Assembly (NCBI GenBank): GCA_900551325.1 | Contig: URVM01000004.1 | Coordinates: 1 to 64,000, forward strand | From: an uncultured Eubacteriales bacterium | GTDB taxonomy: Bacteria > Bacillota > Clostridia > Lachnospirales > Cellulosilyticaceae | Reading direction: 5' to 3' | DNA: 64,000 nucleotides | In this document: one piece after another, positions 45,510-56,800 of the stretch | Position numbering within the stretch: the stretch's first letter is position 1 | How the letters are laid out: each line of letters opens with the position of its first letter | Program-made: the position numbers and the translations under genes | Notes under the pieces: model-generated | What the model was told of the DNA's origin: nothing | Database searches by the model: none | Seen by the model: only the letters and a program-made list of their open reading frames with translations

Positions 45510-46283
45510 TTATTCTTCTAATGCCTTTTTAGCATAACTATAGTACTTCTCATCTATTTCAAATCCTATGTATTCTCTTTCTAATTCTTTTGCAGCTATA
45601 CATGTTGTACCTATACCCATATAAGGATCTAATACTACTGCACCTTTATATGAATAAAAATTAATTAACCTCTGGGGTATTGCTTTAGGAAAGGTTGCTG
45701 GATGCTTTAATTTATCACCACCCTTAGCTTTTGTCTTTGAACACTTAACTACTGACTTATTTATACGCCACAATCCATATGAGCAACGTATAAATTCCTC
45801 TTTAGATATTGTTATCAAATCTTTATGCTTTACTGGGAGCTTTTGAGTCCCTTTTACATATACTAAGATAACATCTATTGGGTATGTAATCCATGGACAT
45901 GATGGTTTCATATAACTCCCCCATGCATTTCTTTTACTCACTCCCCTTTTATTCCATATTATCTTTTCTCGAAATGTGAAACCCACCTTATCCAAACAAT
46001 TTTGGAATATTTGATCTGCAGATACTCTTTCTTGTTGATTTCCCCAGTCCTTAGTAATAATAGGAATATTTATACATACACGCCCCCCATCTTTACTAAG
46101 TCTATATAACTCTTCACACATACTGTATACCTGTTCTTTATACTCATCTAATGTAAGCATATCTTTGTATTTGTTATAGTCTACCCCCAAGTTATATGGT
46201 GGTGAGGTAATAGTTAGGTCTACTATATCAGATGGCAAAGATTTCATCCCTTGAATACAATCCATATTATAAATCGCATTCAT
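45510..46283 (-). CDS. DNA methyltransferase, beta class (N4-cytosine or N6-adenine)
   Basis: A 257-residue SAM-dependent DNA methyltransferase. Catalytic motif IV TSPPYNLG at 26-33 comes before the SAM-binding motif I DPYMGIGTT at 219-227, the beta-class order. HPATFPKAIPQRLI (about 194-207) is also typical. TSPPY occurs in both N4-cytosine and some N6-adenine enzymes, so the base is open. Short, without an extended target recognition domain. The downstream gene is the probable nuclease partner; the type I operon ends just upstream with its own terminator. Confidence 0.88.
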   Translation of the reverse strand: MNAIYNMDCIQGMKSLPSDIVDLTITSPPYNLGVDYNKYKDMLTLDEYKEQVYSMCEELYRLSKDGGRVCINIPIITKDWGNQQERVSADQIFQNCLDKVGFTFREKIIWNKRGVSKRNAWGSYMKPSCPWITYPIDVILVYVKGTQKLPVKHKDLITISKEEFIRCSYGLWRINKSVVKCSKTKAKGGDKLKHPATFPKAIPQRLINFYSYKGAVVLDPYMGIGTTCIAAKELEREYIGFEIDEKYYSYAKKALEE

Positions 46284-46352
46284 CCCATCTTCTCCCTTAA
46301 AACTTGTTCACTATAATAATATAACCTAACTTACATAAATATGCTTAATATA

Positions 46353-46385
46353 AAAATAAGACAACTTTTTAGGTTGTCTTATTTT
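46353..46385 (-). terminator. Rho-independent terminator of the hsd operon
   Basis: AAAATAAGACAAC pairs with GTTGTCTTATTTT right after the hsdR stop codon, separating the type I operon from the methyltransferase gene. Confidence 0.85.
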
Positions 46386-46387
46386 GT

Positions 46388-49300
46388 CTATGCTATTGTT
46401 TCTGAATTTGTCCTAATCTGTTGAATCACACCCATAATCTCTCTGGCATCATTCATATTATCTTTAAATAAAGCTGTAATACTTCCAAGACTTCTAAATG
46501 GTTCTTCCATAAGCACACGATTATCTTCAATCATACCATTTGCTACAATGTAGTCTACAAGTAGCTTCACATATCGGATTTGTACTACATTAAGCTTCTC
46601 TTCACTTAAAAACTTACTAAAGGCTTCATTTGCTGCCCCTCGATCTAGTCCTACAATCTTTCTTACAAGCTTGGTAACTGGTGTATCCCCATACTCTTTT
46701 TCATATTCTGCTTTGCTACCAAGTTCTTCCCACATAATACGCTCTAAAGTCTTAAGATCTTCTTTGTTGAGTTGTTTATTATTACGGAGCTTATAAATAG
46801 CAAGTTCGTCTTGATGTGCTTTAAGATAATACTCCACCTTTTTCTTATATTCCTTAAGATCATTTGAATTATACATTGCACTATTCTCATTTACTTCAAG
46901 GATCTCATCTTTAAAATTGGTATAGTAAATCTTTTGTTTCTCTTTCTCAATAAACTTTATAAGCTCTCGTAGTGCTTCTCTGACCTCTTCTAATTCAAGT
47001 ATATCTGCACTCTCCCAGAACTCATCTGTCTGCACCTTTTCAATAATATACTTCTTCTCCATAACTTGAGGTATCGTACCAAGTTTAGAAAGCTCTTCTG
47101 CTGTTTGAATAATACTTCTAATAGGCTTTGTAGCATTCTTATTTTGAAGATAGGCAAGATCAACTGTGTAAATCAAGTGGTCAAAACGCTTTGCTAACTC
47201 ATCTCCTGCAATAGGAGTAATGAGTGGTGCAATATGTTCTTTAATCTCTGACACACTACCAGTCCCTAGATTTTGCCAAGCTGAACGATTTTTGTAAGTT
47301 TCTACATAACGGCTATGCATCTTAACTCTAAAACTCTCATCATTAAGACTTTCTATATCCTCAACAAGCTCCTCTAGCAAAGTTTCTCTATATGTTATGT
47401 AATCCTCTTCTTGATACTTCATATCTTGAAGTTCTCTTACAATCTCTACTTTTGTATTGTAAATCTTCTCTGTAAGACTTTCGCTTATGCCTGTCTCCTT
47501 ACCTTTTGGGTTAGCTCTAAAGAACTCAAAGTTATTGCAGAAATCAAAGATTAAGAAACTTTCTTTATCCATTTCTACTCCAAGTAGATCTTTGCAAAGT
47601 CTTGTACCACGACCAATCATCTGCCAGAACTTAGAGTGTGAGCGTACTTTCTTGAAGAATACAAGATTAAGGACTTCTGGTATATCAATCCCTGTATCAA
47701 GCATATCAACGGACACAGCAATCTGTGGCATCTTGTCTTTCGTACTAAAGTCATCTATCAGCGTATCTACATAGTTAATGCTGTAGTCAATCTGTTTAAT
47801 AAAATGTGATCCATACTCTGGATAAATCTTATTAAAACGCTCTACAATAGCCTGTGCATGACGGCTACTCTTAGCAAAGACGATTGTCTTGCCAAGCTTA
47901 TCTCCACCCTCTACACGTAAGCCTTTTTCCATCAGTTCACGAAGTACCATATCAATGGTATTGGCATTAAAGAGCCATTCATTAATGGCACTGCTTGATA
48001 CGGTATCATCTATAGTTTCATCATCTTCAAAGGTCTTTTCAAACTCTTCTTTTTCCTCTTCACTAAGCTCATCATAGTGAATCCCCTCCTCCATAATCTT
48101 TGACTTCACTTCTATAGTATGATAATCCACTAAGTAACCATCTTCTACTGCTTTTTCAAGTTCATAGGCAAAAGTTGGTACTTGATTTGGAAGTTCAAAT
48201 ATATCATAAGTATTTTTGTCTACTTCATCTTTTGGCGTTGCAGTAAGTCCAAGAAGCATGGCATCAAAGTATTCAAATATATCTCTGTATTTTTTGTAAA
48301 TACTTCTATGACTCTCATCAATAATAATTAAATCAAAGTGAGCAGGTGTAAAAAGCTTCTTCCCATCTTTTCGTTTTGTATCATCTATGGCATTCATCAT
48401 AGTTGGATAAGTAGAGAAGATCATACGAGCTTGCTCTGGATTGTCCTTACTATCTAGCAGGTTACACAATGTAAGGCTAGGGAGCAGATTGCTAAAGTTA
48501 TTCTTTGCCTGCTTCACAAGTGCCTTACGATCTGCTAAGAAGAGGATATTTTTCACATGATTATGTCTCATGAGTACATCTACAATAGAGATAGCTGTTC
48601 TTGTCTTCCCACTTCCTGTAGCCATAACGAGAAGCATCTTTCTGTGTTTTGTATTCACTGCATCACATACAGCCATAATAGATTCTTTTTGGTAATAACG
48701 GTTAGATATATTATCATTAATCTCTACATGTTTAAAAGGTACTTTAGTATTTCTTCTATCCACTGTAAGTTGTAGCTCATCTTTTGTGAAGATACCTGCT
48801 ACACGTCTTTGTGGATAGCCCTCTGCATCATTGATATAGTTGATCTCAAAGCCATTGGTTGTAAAGATAAGAGGTCTTTGTCCATATTGATTGTGCAAAC
48901 AATCTGCATAAAGCTTGGCCTGCTGTGACCCTACCATTGGATCTTTGCTAGACTTCTTGGCTTCTACCACTGCTAAAGGCTTACCATTATTGCCATAGAG
49001 CACATAGTCTACATAACCTGTTCCTGTAGCATTAGGCATTCCCTCTACTGGCACTTCTGTCATACAGTCTTTTCCAATTTCCCAACCTGCCAGTTTCAGT
49101 TCTATATCAATATACTTCTTACGTGTCTCAGATTCGCTAATCTTGTCCACTTCAAAGTCATTAGTTGCTGTCTGTGTCTTTCTTTGCTCTGTCATAGCGT
49201 GACGTAAAGCTTCATTTTCTTTACGAATTTCTTCAAGACGCTTGTCCTTGCTACCTAATCTCTCATAGAGATCTTGTAACTCCTGTGGTCTCGTACGCTT

Positions 49301-49735
49301 TTCTTCACCTGTTAATAAAATACTCTCATCAAATTCACCACAGGTATACTCTTCTGCGTAGCAGTAATCAATCCATCTTACAACCTCATGAAGATTTCTA
49401 AGCGAAAGGACTGCTTCATCTCTTGTAATATTAGCATTGGTATGAACAGCAGTATTTCCAAGTCTAATGATGTATTTAATTAAAGGAAAAAGTTCTGGCT
49501 CTATGATTTGTCTAAAAGTAGGCTCATGTATCAAACTTGAGATATTATCTTGATAAGGTATAGTCAAATCATTATCAAAACTATATACCCATTTTACAGC
49601 AAGCTCTACAGCACGTCTTGAAAGAATAGCACAAGTAGCAGGAGAAACAATCAAGCTTTTCTCTGCTTCTATACTACTTCCTGCAAAGCTTCGAAATAGT
49701 TCTTTAGACTTTAAAAAATCAAAGTTCGTACACAC
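46388..49735 (-). CDS. hsdR: Type I restriction enzyme, R subunit
   Basis: An 1115-residue motor/nuclease subunit with GTG start and a GGGGGGA site. Domains: DUF4145-like N-terminal region (about 1-130); coiled coil (about 150-190); nuclease core with Asp243 and E258-A-K260 (PD-ExK); helicase motor with Walker A ATGSGKT at 372-378, DESH at 473-476, LTATPK and QMIGRGTRLC; C-terminal EcoEI-type region (about 900-1110). It cuts DNA after ATP-driven translocation when the site is unmethylated. Intact, so the system should be active. Twelve bases downstream of hsdS. Confidence 0.93.
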   Translation of the reverse strand: MCTNFDFLKSKELFRSFAGSSIEAEKSLIVSPATCAILSRRAVELAVKWVYSFDNDLTIPYQDNISSLIHEPTFRQIIEPELFPLIKYIIRLGNTAVHTNANITRDEAVLSLRNLHEVVRWIDYCYAEEYTCGEFDESILLTGEEKRTRPQELQDLYERLGSKDKRLEEIRKENEALRHAMTEQRKTQTATNDFEVDKISESETRKKYIDIELKLAGWEIGKDCMTEVPVEGMPNATGTGYVDYVLYGNNGKPLAVVEAKKSSKDPMVGSQQAKLYADCLHNQYGQRPLIFTTNGFEINYINDAEGYPQRRVAGIFTKDELQLTVDRRNTKVPFKHVEINDNISNRYYQKESIMAVCDAVNTKHRKMLLVMATGSGKTRTAISIVDVLMRHNHVKNILFLADRKALVKQAKNNFSNLLPSLTLCNLLDSKDNPEQARMIFSTYPTMMNAIDDTKRKDGKKLFTPAHFDLIIIDESHRSIYKKYRDIFEYFDAMLLGLTATPKDEVDKNTYDIFELPNQVPTFAYELEKAVEDGYLVDYHTIEVKSKIMEEGIHYDELSEEEKEEFEKTFEDDETIDDTVSSSAINEWLFNANTIDMVLRELMEKGLRVEGGDKLGKTIVFAKSSRHAQAIVERFNKIYPEYGSHFIKQIDYSINYVDTLIDDFSTKDKMPQIAVSVDMLDTGIDIPEVLNLVFFKKVRSHSKFWQMIGRGTRLCKDLLGVEMDKESFLIFDFCNNFEFFRANPKGKETGISESLTEKIYNTKVEIVRELQDMKYQEEDYITYRETLLEELVEDIESLNDESFRVKMHSRYVETYKNRSAWQNLGTGSVSEIKEHIAPLITPIAGDELAKRFDHLIYTVDLAYLQNKNATKPIRSIIQTAEELSKLGTIPQVMEKKYIIEKVQTDEFWESADILELEEVREALRELIKFIEKEKQKIYYTNFKDEILEVNENSAMYNSNDLKEYKKKVEYYLKAHQDELAIYKLRNNKQLNKEDLKTLERIMWEELGSKAEYEKEYGDTPVTKLVRKIVGLDRGAANEAFSKFLSEEKLNVVQIRYVKLLVDYIVANGMIEDNRVLMEEPFRSLGSITALFKDNMNDAREIMGVIQQIRTNSETIA

Positions 49736-49746
49736 TTAAATCCCCC

Positions 49747-50898
49747 CTAAAATAATTCTCCCTTGAAAGCTTTCTGTATTAGTGCATTAAAGTTATTTTC
49801 TAGTTCTGTGAGACTCTTCTCCATTTCAAATTTTAATTTGTCGATCCGTTGTACGAACTCGGCAAACTGATTTTGAAGTTCAATTGGTGGTACAGGAATA
49901 TCAAACTCTTTAATCATTCCAAGATTTAAGTTCTTCTGACGAATACCCCTTCTATTACTTAAGAAATGCTCTTTCATATGCATAAGGTTATAGTATAACC
50001 ACACAATATTAACACTTTCATTTGGCATAACATTTGCACACGCTTGATTAGACGCACTATCTTTCTTCAAAATCCCCATTTTGAAAGCAGCTGTATCGTA
50101 CATTCCAACTAGCATACTGCCCTTATTAAATATTTTAGCAGAACTTTCTTCTATTGCTTGCTGAGTAATCTTTTCTATAGAACCTTCTAAATATAGTTTA
50201 TTTAATTCACCTGCAGAATACCAGTCAATCTCTCCTTTAAAGTATTCATGGTTGCTTCTAGATGGTGTTCCACCACTCTTCCATGTGCCAATCTCTTGAA
50301 GTTGCTTTACTTCCCATGCCTTTTCATTTTGTACAGTGTCACCAAACATCTCGATAAATTGGAATTTAATTAATTCATTACAAATTTCAATTTGCTTTTT
50401 CCTTTTATCTATAAGCTTATTAACTTTATCTAAAATTTCAACAATTTTGCTCTGCTCATCTATATCAGGCACATATATATTAAGTTGTTTTAAAGCATCT
50501 ATTTTAACAATATCTCTTACAGATCCTGTTGCCTTACTTTTAATATAATATAAACCCTCATTACTTTTAAGATAGTATAATAAATATCTAGGATTCAAAC
50601 CATTTGTAGTCTCAAATATAGTATATAATGGACTTATCAAACCTTGGTCATAATCTTCTAAGACAGCAATTGATCCTACGTTTATTCTTGATGGATTGTA
50701 TGCAATTTGATTTTTACTTACAATCTTATAATTTGTTACCGACGAACTATATACTTGTTTAGAAAATTGCTCTTCTGATAATATAAATCCTCTATTATTC
50801 GTAACACTTAAGACTGGAATCTCTAACTCTTGCTTATTTCTAGTACTTACTTCTTTAATATACTCCCCCAATTTTTTTATGCTTCTGCTATTTTTCAT
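49747..50898 (-). CDS. hsdS: Type I restriction-modification specificity subunit
   Basis: A 383-residue S subunit with two target recognition domains and two conserved helices. TRD1 spans about 1-135; the central helix runs from NIYVPDIDEQSKIVEILDKV (about 136-185); TRD2 spans about 190-330; the distal helix begins FDIPVPPIELQNQFAEFVQ (to about 380, ending KAFKGELF). It directs both methylation and cleavage, recognising a split target. TRD sequences are variable and the target cannot be read here. It overlaps hsdM by 11 bases. Confidence 0.92.
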   Translation of the reverse strand: MKNSRSIKKLGEYIKEVSTRNKQELEIPVLSVTNNRGFILSEEQFSKQVYSSSVTNYKIVSKNQIAYNPSRINVGSIAVLEDYDQGLISPLYTIFETTNGLNPRYLLYYLKSNEGLYYIKSKATGSVRDIVKIDALKQLNIYVPDIDEQSKIVEILDKVNKLIDKRKKQIEICNELIKFQFIEMFGDTVQNEKAWEVKQLQEIGTWKSGGTPSRSNHEYFKGEIDWYSAGELNKLYLEGSIEKITQQAIEESSAKIFNKGSMLVGMYDTAAFKMGILKKDSASNQACANVMPNESVNIVWLYYNLMHMKEHFLSNRRGIRQKNLNLGMIKEFDIPVPPIELQNQFAEFVQRIDKLKFEMEKSLTELENNFNALIQKAFKGELF

Positions 50899-52354
50899 CT
50901 ACAATCACCATTTTCTTTAATTCCATTAATCCATTTTGTATCTCTTCTTCTAATTCTAATAGATTACAAATTATCTGTTCTGGCTGACCATAGTCTATTT
51001 GCTCATATTCAACCTCTTTATACTTATTAATAGAAAGATCATAACCATTTTCTCTAATTTCTTGTGCATCTACTAAAAAGCTTTGTTCTGTACGCTCTCT
51101 TCCAAATTCTCCTGCTAAATTATTAAATCTCTCAATAATATCTGGTATATCACTATAGCCTATAGCTTGTCTTTTGTCATCTAATGAATATCCATCTACT
51201 TTCATATCATAGAACCATACTTTATCTGTTCCACCTACCCCTGTCTTTGTGAAAATAAGGATAGCTGTACTAACTCCTGCATATGGTTTAAATACACCAC
51301 TTGGCATAGAAATTACTGCCTCTAGTTTATTATTGTCTATAAGTTCTTTACGAATTTGCTTATGTGCCCCACTACTTCCAAATAATATCCCATCTGGAAC
51401 AATTGTAGCACTTCTTCCCCCTACTTTAAGACTTCTAAGGATAAGTGCTAAAAAGAGTAGTTCTGTCTTCTTAGTCTTTGTTATCTTGAGTAAATCTACA
51501 CTTACTGCTTCGTAGTCCAGTGAACCCTTAAATGGTGGATTAGCAAGGACAAGCGTATATTTCTCTTTATCTGTATTTTGCTCTGACAAACTATCTTTGT
51601 ACTCAATGTTTGGATTGCCTACTCCATGAAGAAGCATATTCATAGCTCCAATACGAAGCATAGTTCTATCCATATCAAATCCATAGAACATATGATTATT
51701 GAAATGCTCTTTTAGCCCTGCATGTAAGAATAGATCTGCTTCATTCTCTCTTAAGTATTCCTGAGCAGCTACTAAGAAGCCTGCACTCCCCATAGCAGGG
51801 TCTACAATGACATCACTAGGTGTTGGCTTCATAAGCTTCACCATCATCTCAATAATGTGTCTTGGTGTTCTAAACTGACCATTTGTACCTGCTGTAGCTA
51901 CTTTAGAAAGTAAGTATTCATAGAGATCCCCTTTTACATCACGATTCTCCATATCAATACTATCAATACCATCTACAATTTTTGTTAGCATTTGAGGCGT
52001 AGGAATCTTAAAAATGGCATCTCCCATGTATTTAGCATAAGCAGAATCTCCATCTTGATGTAAATTCTTAATGAAAGGAAATACCTCATTCATCATAATC
52101 GTATACATCTCTGTGGCTTCCATGTTCTTGAACTTACTCCATCTCAGATACTGCTTATCAGTTGGGAACATACCCTCATGTGGCAAACCTAAAAATACTG
52201 CTTCATTTTCTTTTGTTGTTTCTATATCATCAAGTCCTTTAATAAAGAGTAAATACGTAAACTGCTCAATAACTTCAAGTGGATTGGTAATCCCACCTGT
52301 CCAGAAAGTTTCCCATATCTTATCAACCTTATTTCTTAATTCTCCTGTAATCAT
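50888..52354 (-). CDS. hsdM: Type I restriction-modification methyltransferase subunit
   Basis: A 488-residue N6-adenine methyltransferase. N-terminal HsdM_N helices (1-140), SAM motif I DPAMGSAGF at 185-193 and catalytic NPPF at 272-275 (gamma class), then FGSSGAHKQIRKELI. First gene of the operon hsdM-hsdS-hsdR on the minus strand. AAAAGGAG lies before the ATG and an extended -10 promoter upstream. Confidence 0.94.
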   Translation of the reverse strand: MITGELRNKVDKIWETFWTGGITNPLEVIEQFTYLLFIKGLDDIETTKENEAVFLGLPHEGMFPTDKQYLRWSKFKNMEATEMYTIMMNEVFPFIKNLHQDGDSAYAKYMGDAIFKIPTPQMLTKIVDGIDSIDMENRDVKGDLYEYLLSKVATAGTNGQFRTPRHIIEMMVKLMKPTPSDVIVDPAMGSAGFLVAAQEYLRENEADLFLHAGLKEHFNNHMFYGFDMDRTMLRIGAMNMLLHGVGNPNIEYKDSLSEQNTDKEKYTLVLANPPFKGSLDYEAVSVDLLKITKTKKTELLFLALILRSLKVGGRSATIVPDGILFGSSGAHKQIRKELIDNNKLEAVISMPSGVFKPYAGVSTAILIFTKTGVGGTDKVWFYDMKVDGYSLDDKRQAIGYSDIPDIIERFNNLAGEFGRERTEQSFLVDAQEIRENGYDLSINKYKEVEYEQIDYGQPEQIICNLLELEEEIQNGLMELKKMVIVDEK

Positions 52355-52430
52355 TTAATTGCTCCTTTTTATATCTATATCTATTTTTCTATGTGCTTAG
52401 ATATTTTCTGATAATTAATTTATTGGTTTT

Positions 52431-52439
52431 ATTATAACA
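52431..52439 (-). promoter_or_regulatory. Extended -10 promoter of the hsd operon
   Basis: On the minus strand TG-T-TATAAT lies 77 bases before hsdM. The -35 region is weak, consistent with an extended -10 promoter. Confidence 0.5.
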
Positions 52440-52767
52440 ACTTTTACGACATACTTCTATAAGAATCCTGTATATCATCAATACTTATTCTCGTATTCAT
52501 CATCAATCGTTATCGTTATCATTAAAAATTATCTGTGTGGTGTGAATAACTCTATGCATATACCTAAATGTATATTGTCCAAAAATTTAACTCAAGCCCC
52601 CTCATGCATATATATCTATTTCTTTGTAATTCTCGCTCTTTCTCCTTTGTTATACGTAATCATCTATTATTCTCTTCTTTGTAAACCCTCTCACGATAAT
52701 TATAAAGAATCATACATAAACAAAGCCAATATCAGATAATTACTGATAACTAGGTATAATTTCAAAT
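52440..52767. other. Intergenic region upstream of hsdM, no gene recognised
   Basis: About 330 bases of AT-rich sequence. Contains short tandem-like TCATCAAT and GTTATC repeats (about 52475-52520), which could bind a regulator. A 65-codon GTG frame on the plus strand lacks a ribosome binding site and is not accepted. Confidence 0.4.
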
Positions 52768-52791
52768 AAAAAAGCAGGCATACTTTATGCC
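52768..52791 (-). terminator. Rho-independent terminator of the 260-residue gene
   Basis: GGCATA pairs with TATGCC, and A6 on the left becomes U6 on the minus strand, about 120 bases after the stop codon at 52909. Confidence 0.55.
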
Positions 52792-52908
52792 CACTATGCA
52801 TTCCTAGCAGTATCAGTTGAATTATTATCCACTAAATTAATATACTATTTAATCTACACCCTACTCGGCTACTCTTCAACCTAATTCATATTTATTTTTG
52901 CATAATCT

Positions 52909-53691
52909 TTATGCTACTTCCATCTTCTTCATTATTTCTCTAACTTCTTCTATTATCTCGTCATAAAACATTTCACATATTTCAAGAGTTTTCTTGGTTA
53001 ATATTGTTTCTAAATTACAACAAATAACACCTCTGCTATCAATACTTTTATGCAGAACCGAACTAGCATTATTATGTGCTACTGAACATAACTCCTGATA
53101 AACACTTGTTTTTGAGATAAAGTAGCCTCCATTCAATGTTTCTTTTAACTCTAAAGCTGTTACTACTAACTCCGTTTTCTTAGCAAGCATATCATATATT
53201 GTGGTATTGCATGTACTTTTTATTCTCCCTATCAACGATAGGTCGAGGGGCTCTACTTTTACACCTGAAAACTCCCTTTGTATTACTGCCTTTATATAAT
53301 CCCCCTTTATCTTTTCTTGCCTACTCCATTCTTCATCAATAGCTTGTTTTTGCTCTTCTGTAGCAATTGTAGGATAGTCACCTCTTATATTTTCATAAAT
53401 CATAATTTCCTGTTTAAGATCTAGTGCATACAAGCACTTACAAACTTCTTTGTACCTTGTAAAAACTTGATGTTCTTGCCCCTGCTTATAGTGTTGTATA
53501 AGGTGTGTAGCAATTGCATAATTCTCTAAAAAACACCTCCCTAAAGTTTCTATACTGACAAATCTTTCACTTTTATATAACATCTTCATATCTGTTAATT
53601 GTTCATTTAGAAGTCCTACATATATACTTATTAGATTAAAGTTATTATCGTACCATTCTGGTATTTTCGCTGCTTGTACACCTTTACTCAT
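52909..53691 (-). CDS. Unknown island protein, 260 residues
   Basis: A mostly helical, soluble protein with GGGGGG before the ATG. It has an ETLGRCFLENYAIATHLIQHY segment (in part CFLENYAIATHLI) and SVYQELCSVAHNNASSVLHK, a pattern reminiscent of DUF5677 proteins, in which E and H residues on helices are conserved. That link is weak. It lies between the primase and hsdM genes with terminators on both sides, so it is monocistronic. A defence or regulatory role is only suggested by location. Confidence 0.55.
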   Translation of the reverse strand: MSKGVQAAKIPEWYDNNFNLISIYVGLLNEQLTDMKMLYKSERFVSIETLGRCFLENYAIATHLIQHYKQGQEHQVFTRYKEVCKCLYALDLKQEIMIYENIRGDYPTIATEEQKQAIDEEWSRQEKIKGDYIKAVIQREFSGVKVEPLDLSLIGRIKSTCNTTIYDMLAKKTELVVTALELKETLNGGYFISKTSVYQELCSVAHNNASSVLHKSIDSRGVICCNLETILTKKTLEICEMFYDEIIEEVREIMKKMEVA

Positions 53692-53756
53692 TGCTATCCC
53701 CCCAATTTTACTTTTCCTAATGCTATTATAACCCCTTACTCAAAAAATCGGAAATA

Positions 53757-53807
53757 AAAAACGTAACAAATCAATATATATAATAATATATAATCTGTTA
53801 CGTTTTT
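53757..53807 (-). terminator. Rho-independent terminator of the primase-helicase gene
   Basis: AAAAACGTAACA pairs with TGTTACGTTTTT, with additional AT pairing inside, starting two bases after the stop codon. Confidence 0.8.
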
Positions 53808-53809
53808 AT

Positions 53810-56800
53810 TTAATTGCTTACAATATAAGAATTACCTTTACGAAAAATTCCCATGCTCTCCAGTGTACAGCCTCTTTGCTTTTCCATTACTTCTAATGCC
53901 CTATTAAACTCTTCTCTTGTTTTAATATCACAAAGATCTCTGACAACTTTTAAAGCATATTTCCCTGGCTGCAAGTTGCGAAATACTTTTTCTAGTACCT
54001 CACTCATTTCTTTTTGCTTTGGATTTTCCTTTTTCTTGGGCTCTACTAAAATTTGTTCTCTTAATTCTCCCAATCCATTTAACTGATCAACTACTATATC
54101 AACAGCTTTTTGATTCGTTGTTATAATATGTACCTCTGCTTTTTTCTGACGCTTTGATAGGTTGCGATCTATACGTTTTATGGATTGATACATATTACTC
54201 GCTATATCCGTTATACGTAGATTATTTAATCTAATGTTATTCACGAATTGCCAGAACTTGCCTGTACCATTAGAAAATTTAATACTCTCATTGTCTCCAA
54301 CTATTTCTTTGGCCTCTTCTGGAAAGTAATAAATATATTGTAAAACATAACAAGGGTGTTTTAATGCCTGTGTATGAACTATAAATGCTTTATTATACTC
54401 TGCCCATGTGTTTTTTCCTCTGCTCCCCGAATAGGTTGTTATTTCTATCTCAACCTTATCCATTTCTATTTTATGAAAAAGAGTTTCTTCTTTGCTTCCA
54501 AATACAATACATCTATCCCCCTCTAATACATTGCCTACTATATAACCTTTCAGCTCCTCCCAATACTCTGCACTATTGTTTTTAGCTGTAACAGTAGTTG
54601 TATGTTTTACATGAGTGATTACAGTATTTGCATGATTAATTACTCTTTCAAAAGAGTGAACATCAAACAAGTTACTCTTATATACTTCTGTAAAATTCGC
54701 ACTAGCATCTAAAATAATCCTCCTATTAAAACCATCTAGGTGCTTTATATTTAAGTTAGCTGAATGTATCCCATTCCTATCTACCAGTAAATAGGGGGTG
54801 TTAAAATAATATTTTAATGACTCAATATGTTTAATTAGTATAGATCTATCTTCTATTGAAGTCCCTTTAAAAAGACTAGGTGCAAGATATGCTTTCTCAA
54901 CACTTTCTAGTATTTTTTCTATTCTTCGTGTTGCATCTTCACAGTCAAATACTTGTGTAACCCATTGTGTCTCTCTTGCTTGCTCGAACCTCTTGTCTAT
55001 TTCTAATTTTATAGGACTAACCAAATTAGCATAACTTTCTAATATTTGTGTCTGTCCCATTCTATCAAGAATTGTTCCTATATCATTTAACAAATTCACA
55101 TTTAGCTCAAAATATGTAAGTAACTCTATCTGTTCATCTATAAGTAGTAAGTTCCTCCCATAACTAAAAGTATCTGCTTTACTACTATCTTGACATAATT
55201 TTTTATATTGTTCATGAGTGATAATAAGAATCCTACTACTACGGATCTGCTTGTCATTTAAAGCTACATCACTATTATGCATTGCAACCTCATCACCCAA
55301 TACATTATACATTGCCTCATACAATCTTTTCTGCTCTTCTTTGAGTTTAGTAACTATCAACGTACTTATCTCGCTTGGCATTTCAGTCACTGCCTGAATA
55401 AGAGTTTGGGTCTTACCTACTGATGCCTCTATAGGAAACACCTGTATTTGTGAATCAATTGAAAAAGTATCAGTAGTCATTATCTGGTTCTTGAGCATGT
55501 ATAATTGACGCTCTGCTTTAACTATATCATATGATGGCACTCCCTCAACACATACACTTTTCTTAATAACTCTGGATAAATTATCAAGTACCTTACTTTT
55601 CTTGCAGCTACAAAACTCAGTTCCCCAAAATCGGCAATTTTTAGCACATGAAGTTCTAGACTTATACCTATAAGGAATACCATTTATCTTCTGTATATAC
55701 GCCTCTTGTGTATATCTGTCATTATTATACCATTCTGGTGAATTAAGTATTATCTTTCTAAGATCCTCTGATGCCCCCTCCACATCATATAGATTAGTAG
55801 TTAAATGTACTATCTCAGGTTCTTCTAGCCAATATAAACCTTTTCGAGCTTGATTATATAAATAACAATTTTCAGCAATTTCATCTAAATCAATCTCTTG
55901 CATGATTTGTGTTTTATTCGCTAAGCAATTGCTGATAGTAACTCCATCTTCTTTGTATTCATACCCCTCTACATTTTCACAATCACCTCTGAGTAATTTC
56001 TTTTCACTTTTCTTGGTATTTTGATACCTCCATTGAACTTCTATTCCACCACTTTCGCCTAGCAAATTAATGCTTTCTTTTCCTGATGTTACATCTACTC
56101 CAAAGCTTCTATAAAAACTGCTAACATATGTACTTTCTTTTCCATTCTTCTTCCAAAAAGAAGTCACTATATCTCTTATATCTATTACTCTCTTTGGAAG
56201 TTGTTCTAACTCTCCCCATATAATCCCCCACCCTTTATTCGTTCCATGAAAAAGTCTACACACATTAGAACAATTTTTATCACGTTCTGGGAATATATCC
56301 ATAAGCATTCCTATTAATAACTTATGGATTCTTGGATCTGTAATGACTTGACGGGTAATAAAAACAAGCCTAAATTTTTCAATTTGCTTCCCACTCTCAT
56401 CAACGATCTCATTATGATTATAAGTAGGGTATACAAATGTAGGTATAAGCCCATAGTATTCACATCTCTCTAATGCTTCTTTTATAGTTAGGCCATTGTC
56501 AATATCTATGGCTATTATAGAGCTTTTTAACCAATCATTATTATAACTCCCCGACTCAGTATATGCTGTCAGAAAAGTACAACCACTTAACACGTCGTTA
56601 AGTAACTGATAAATATTCCTAGTTCCTATTCTATACTTATGTTCAATAGTGACTTCTTCACATTTTCTCCCCTTACTATCTTCTTCTTTTTCACCGTAAA
56701 CCCTAAAAGATATACACATTTTCCCCTCTTCCTTTGGCTTAAAGCTACTTTGTATTATCCTTAATTGTAAATCATTAGGCTTATTTCCCCATGCATATGG

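Noticed and set aside
52542..52739. Plus-strand 65-codon frame with a hydrophobic middle upstream of hsdM
   Set aside because: GTG start, no ribosome binding site, no promoter seen, and no family pattern.
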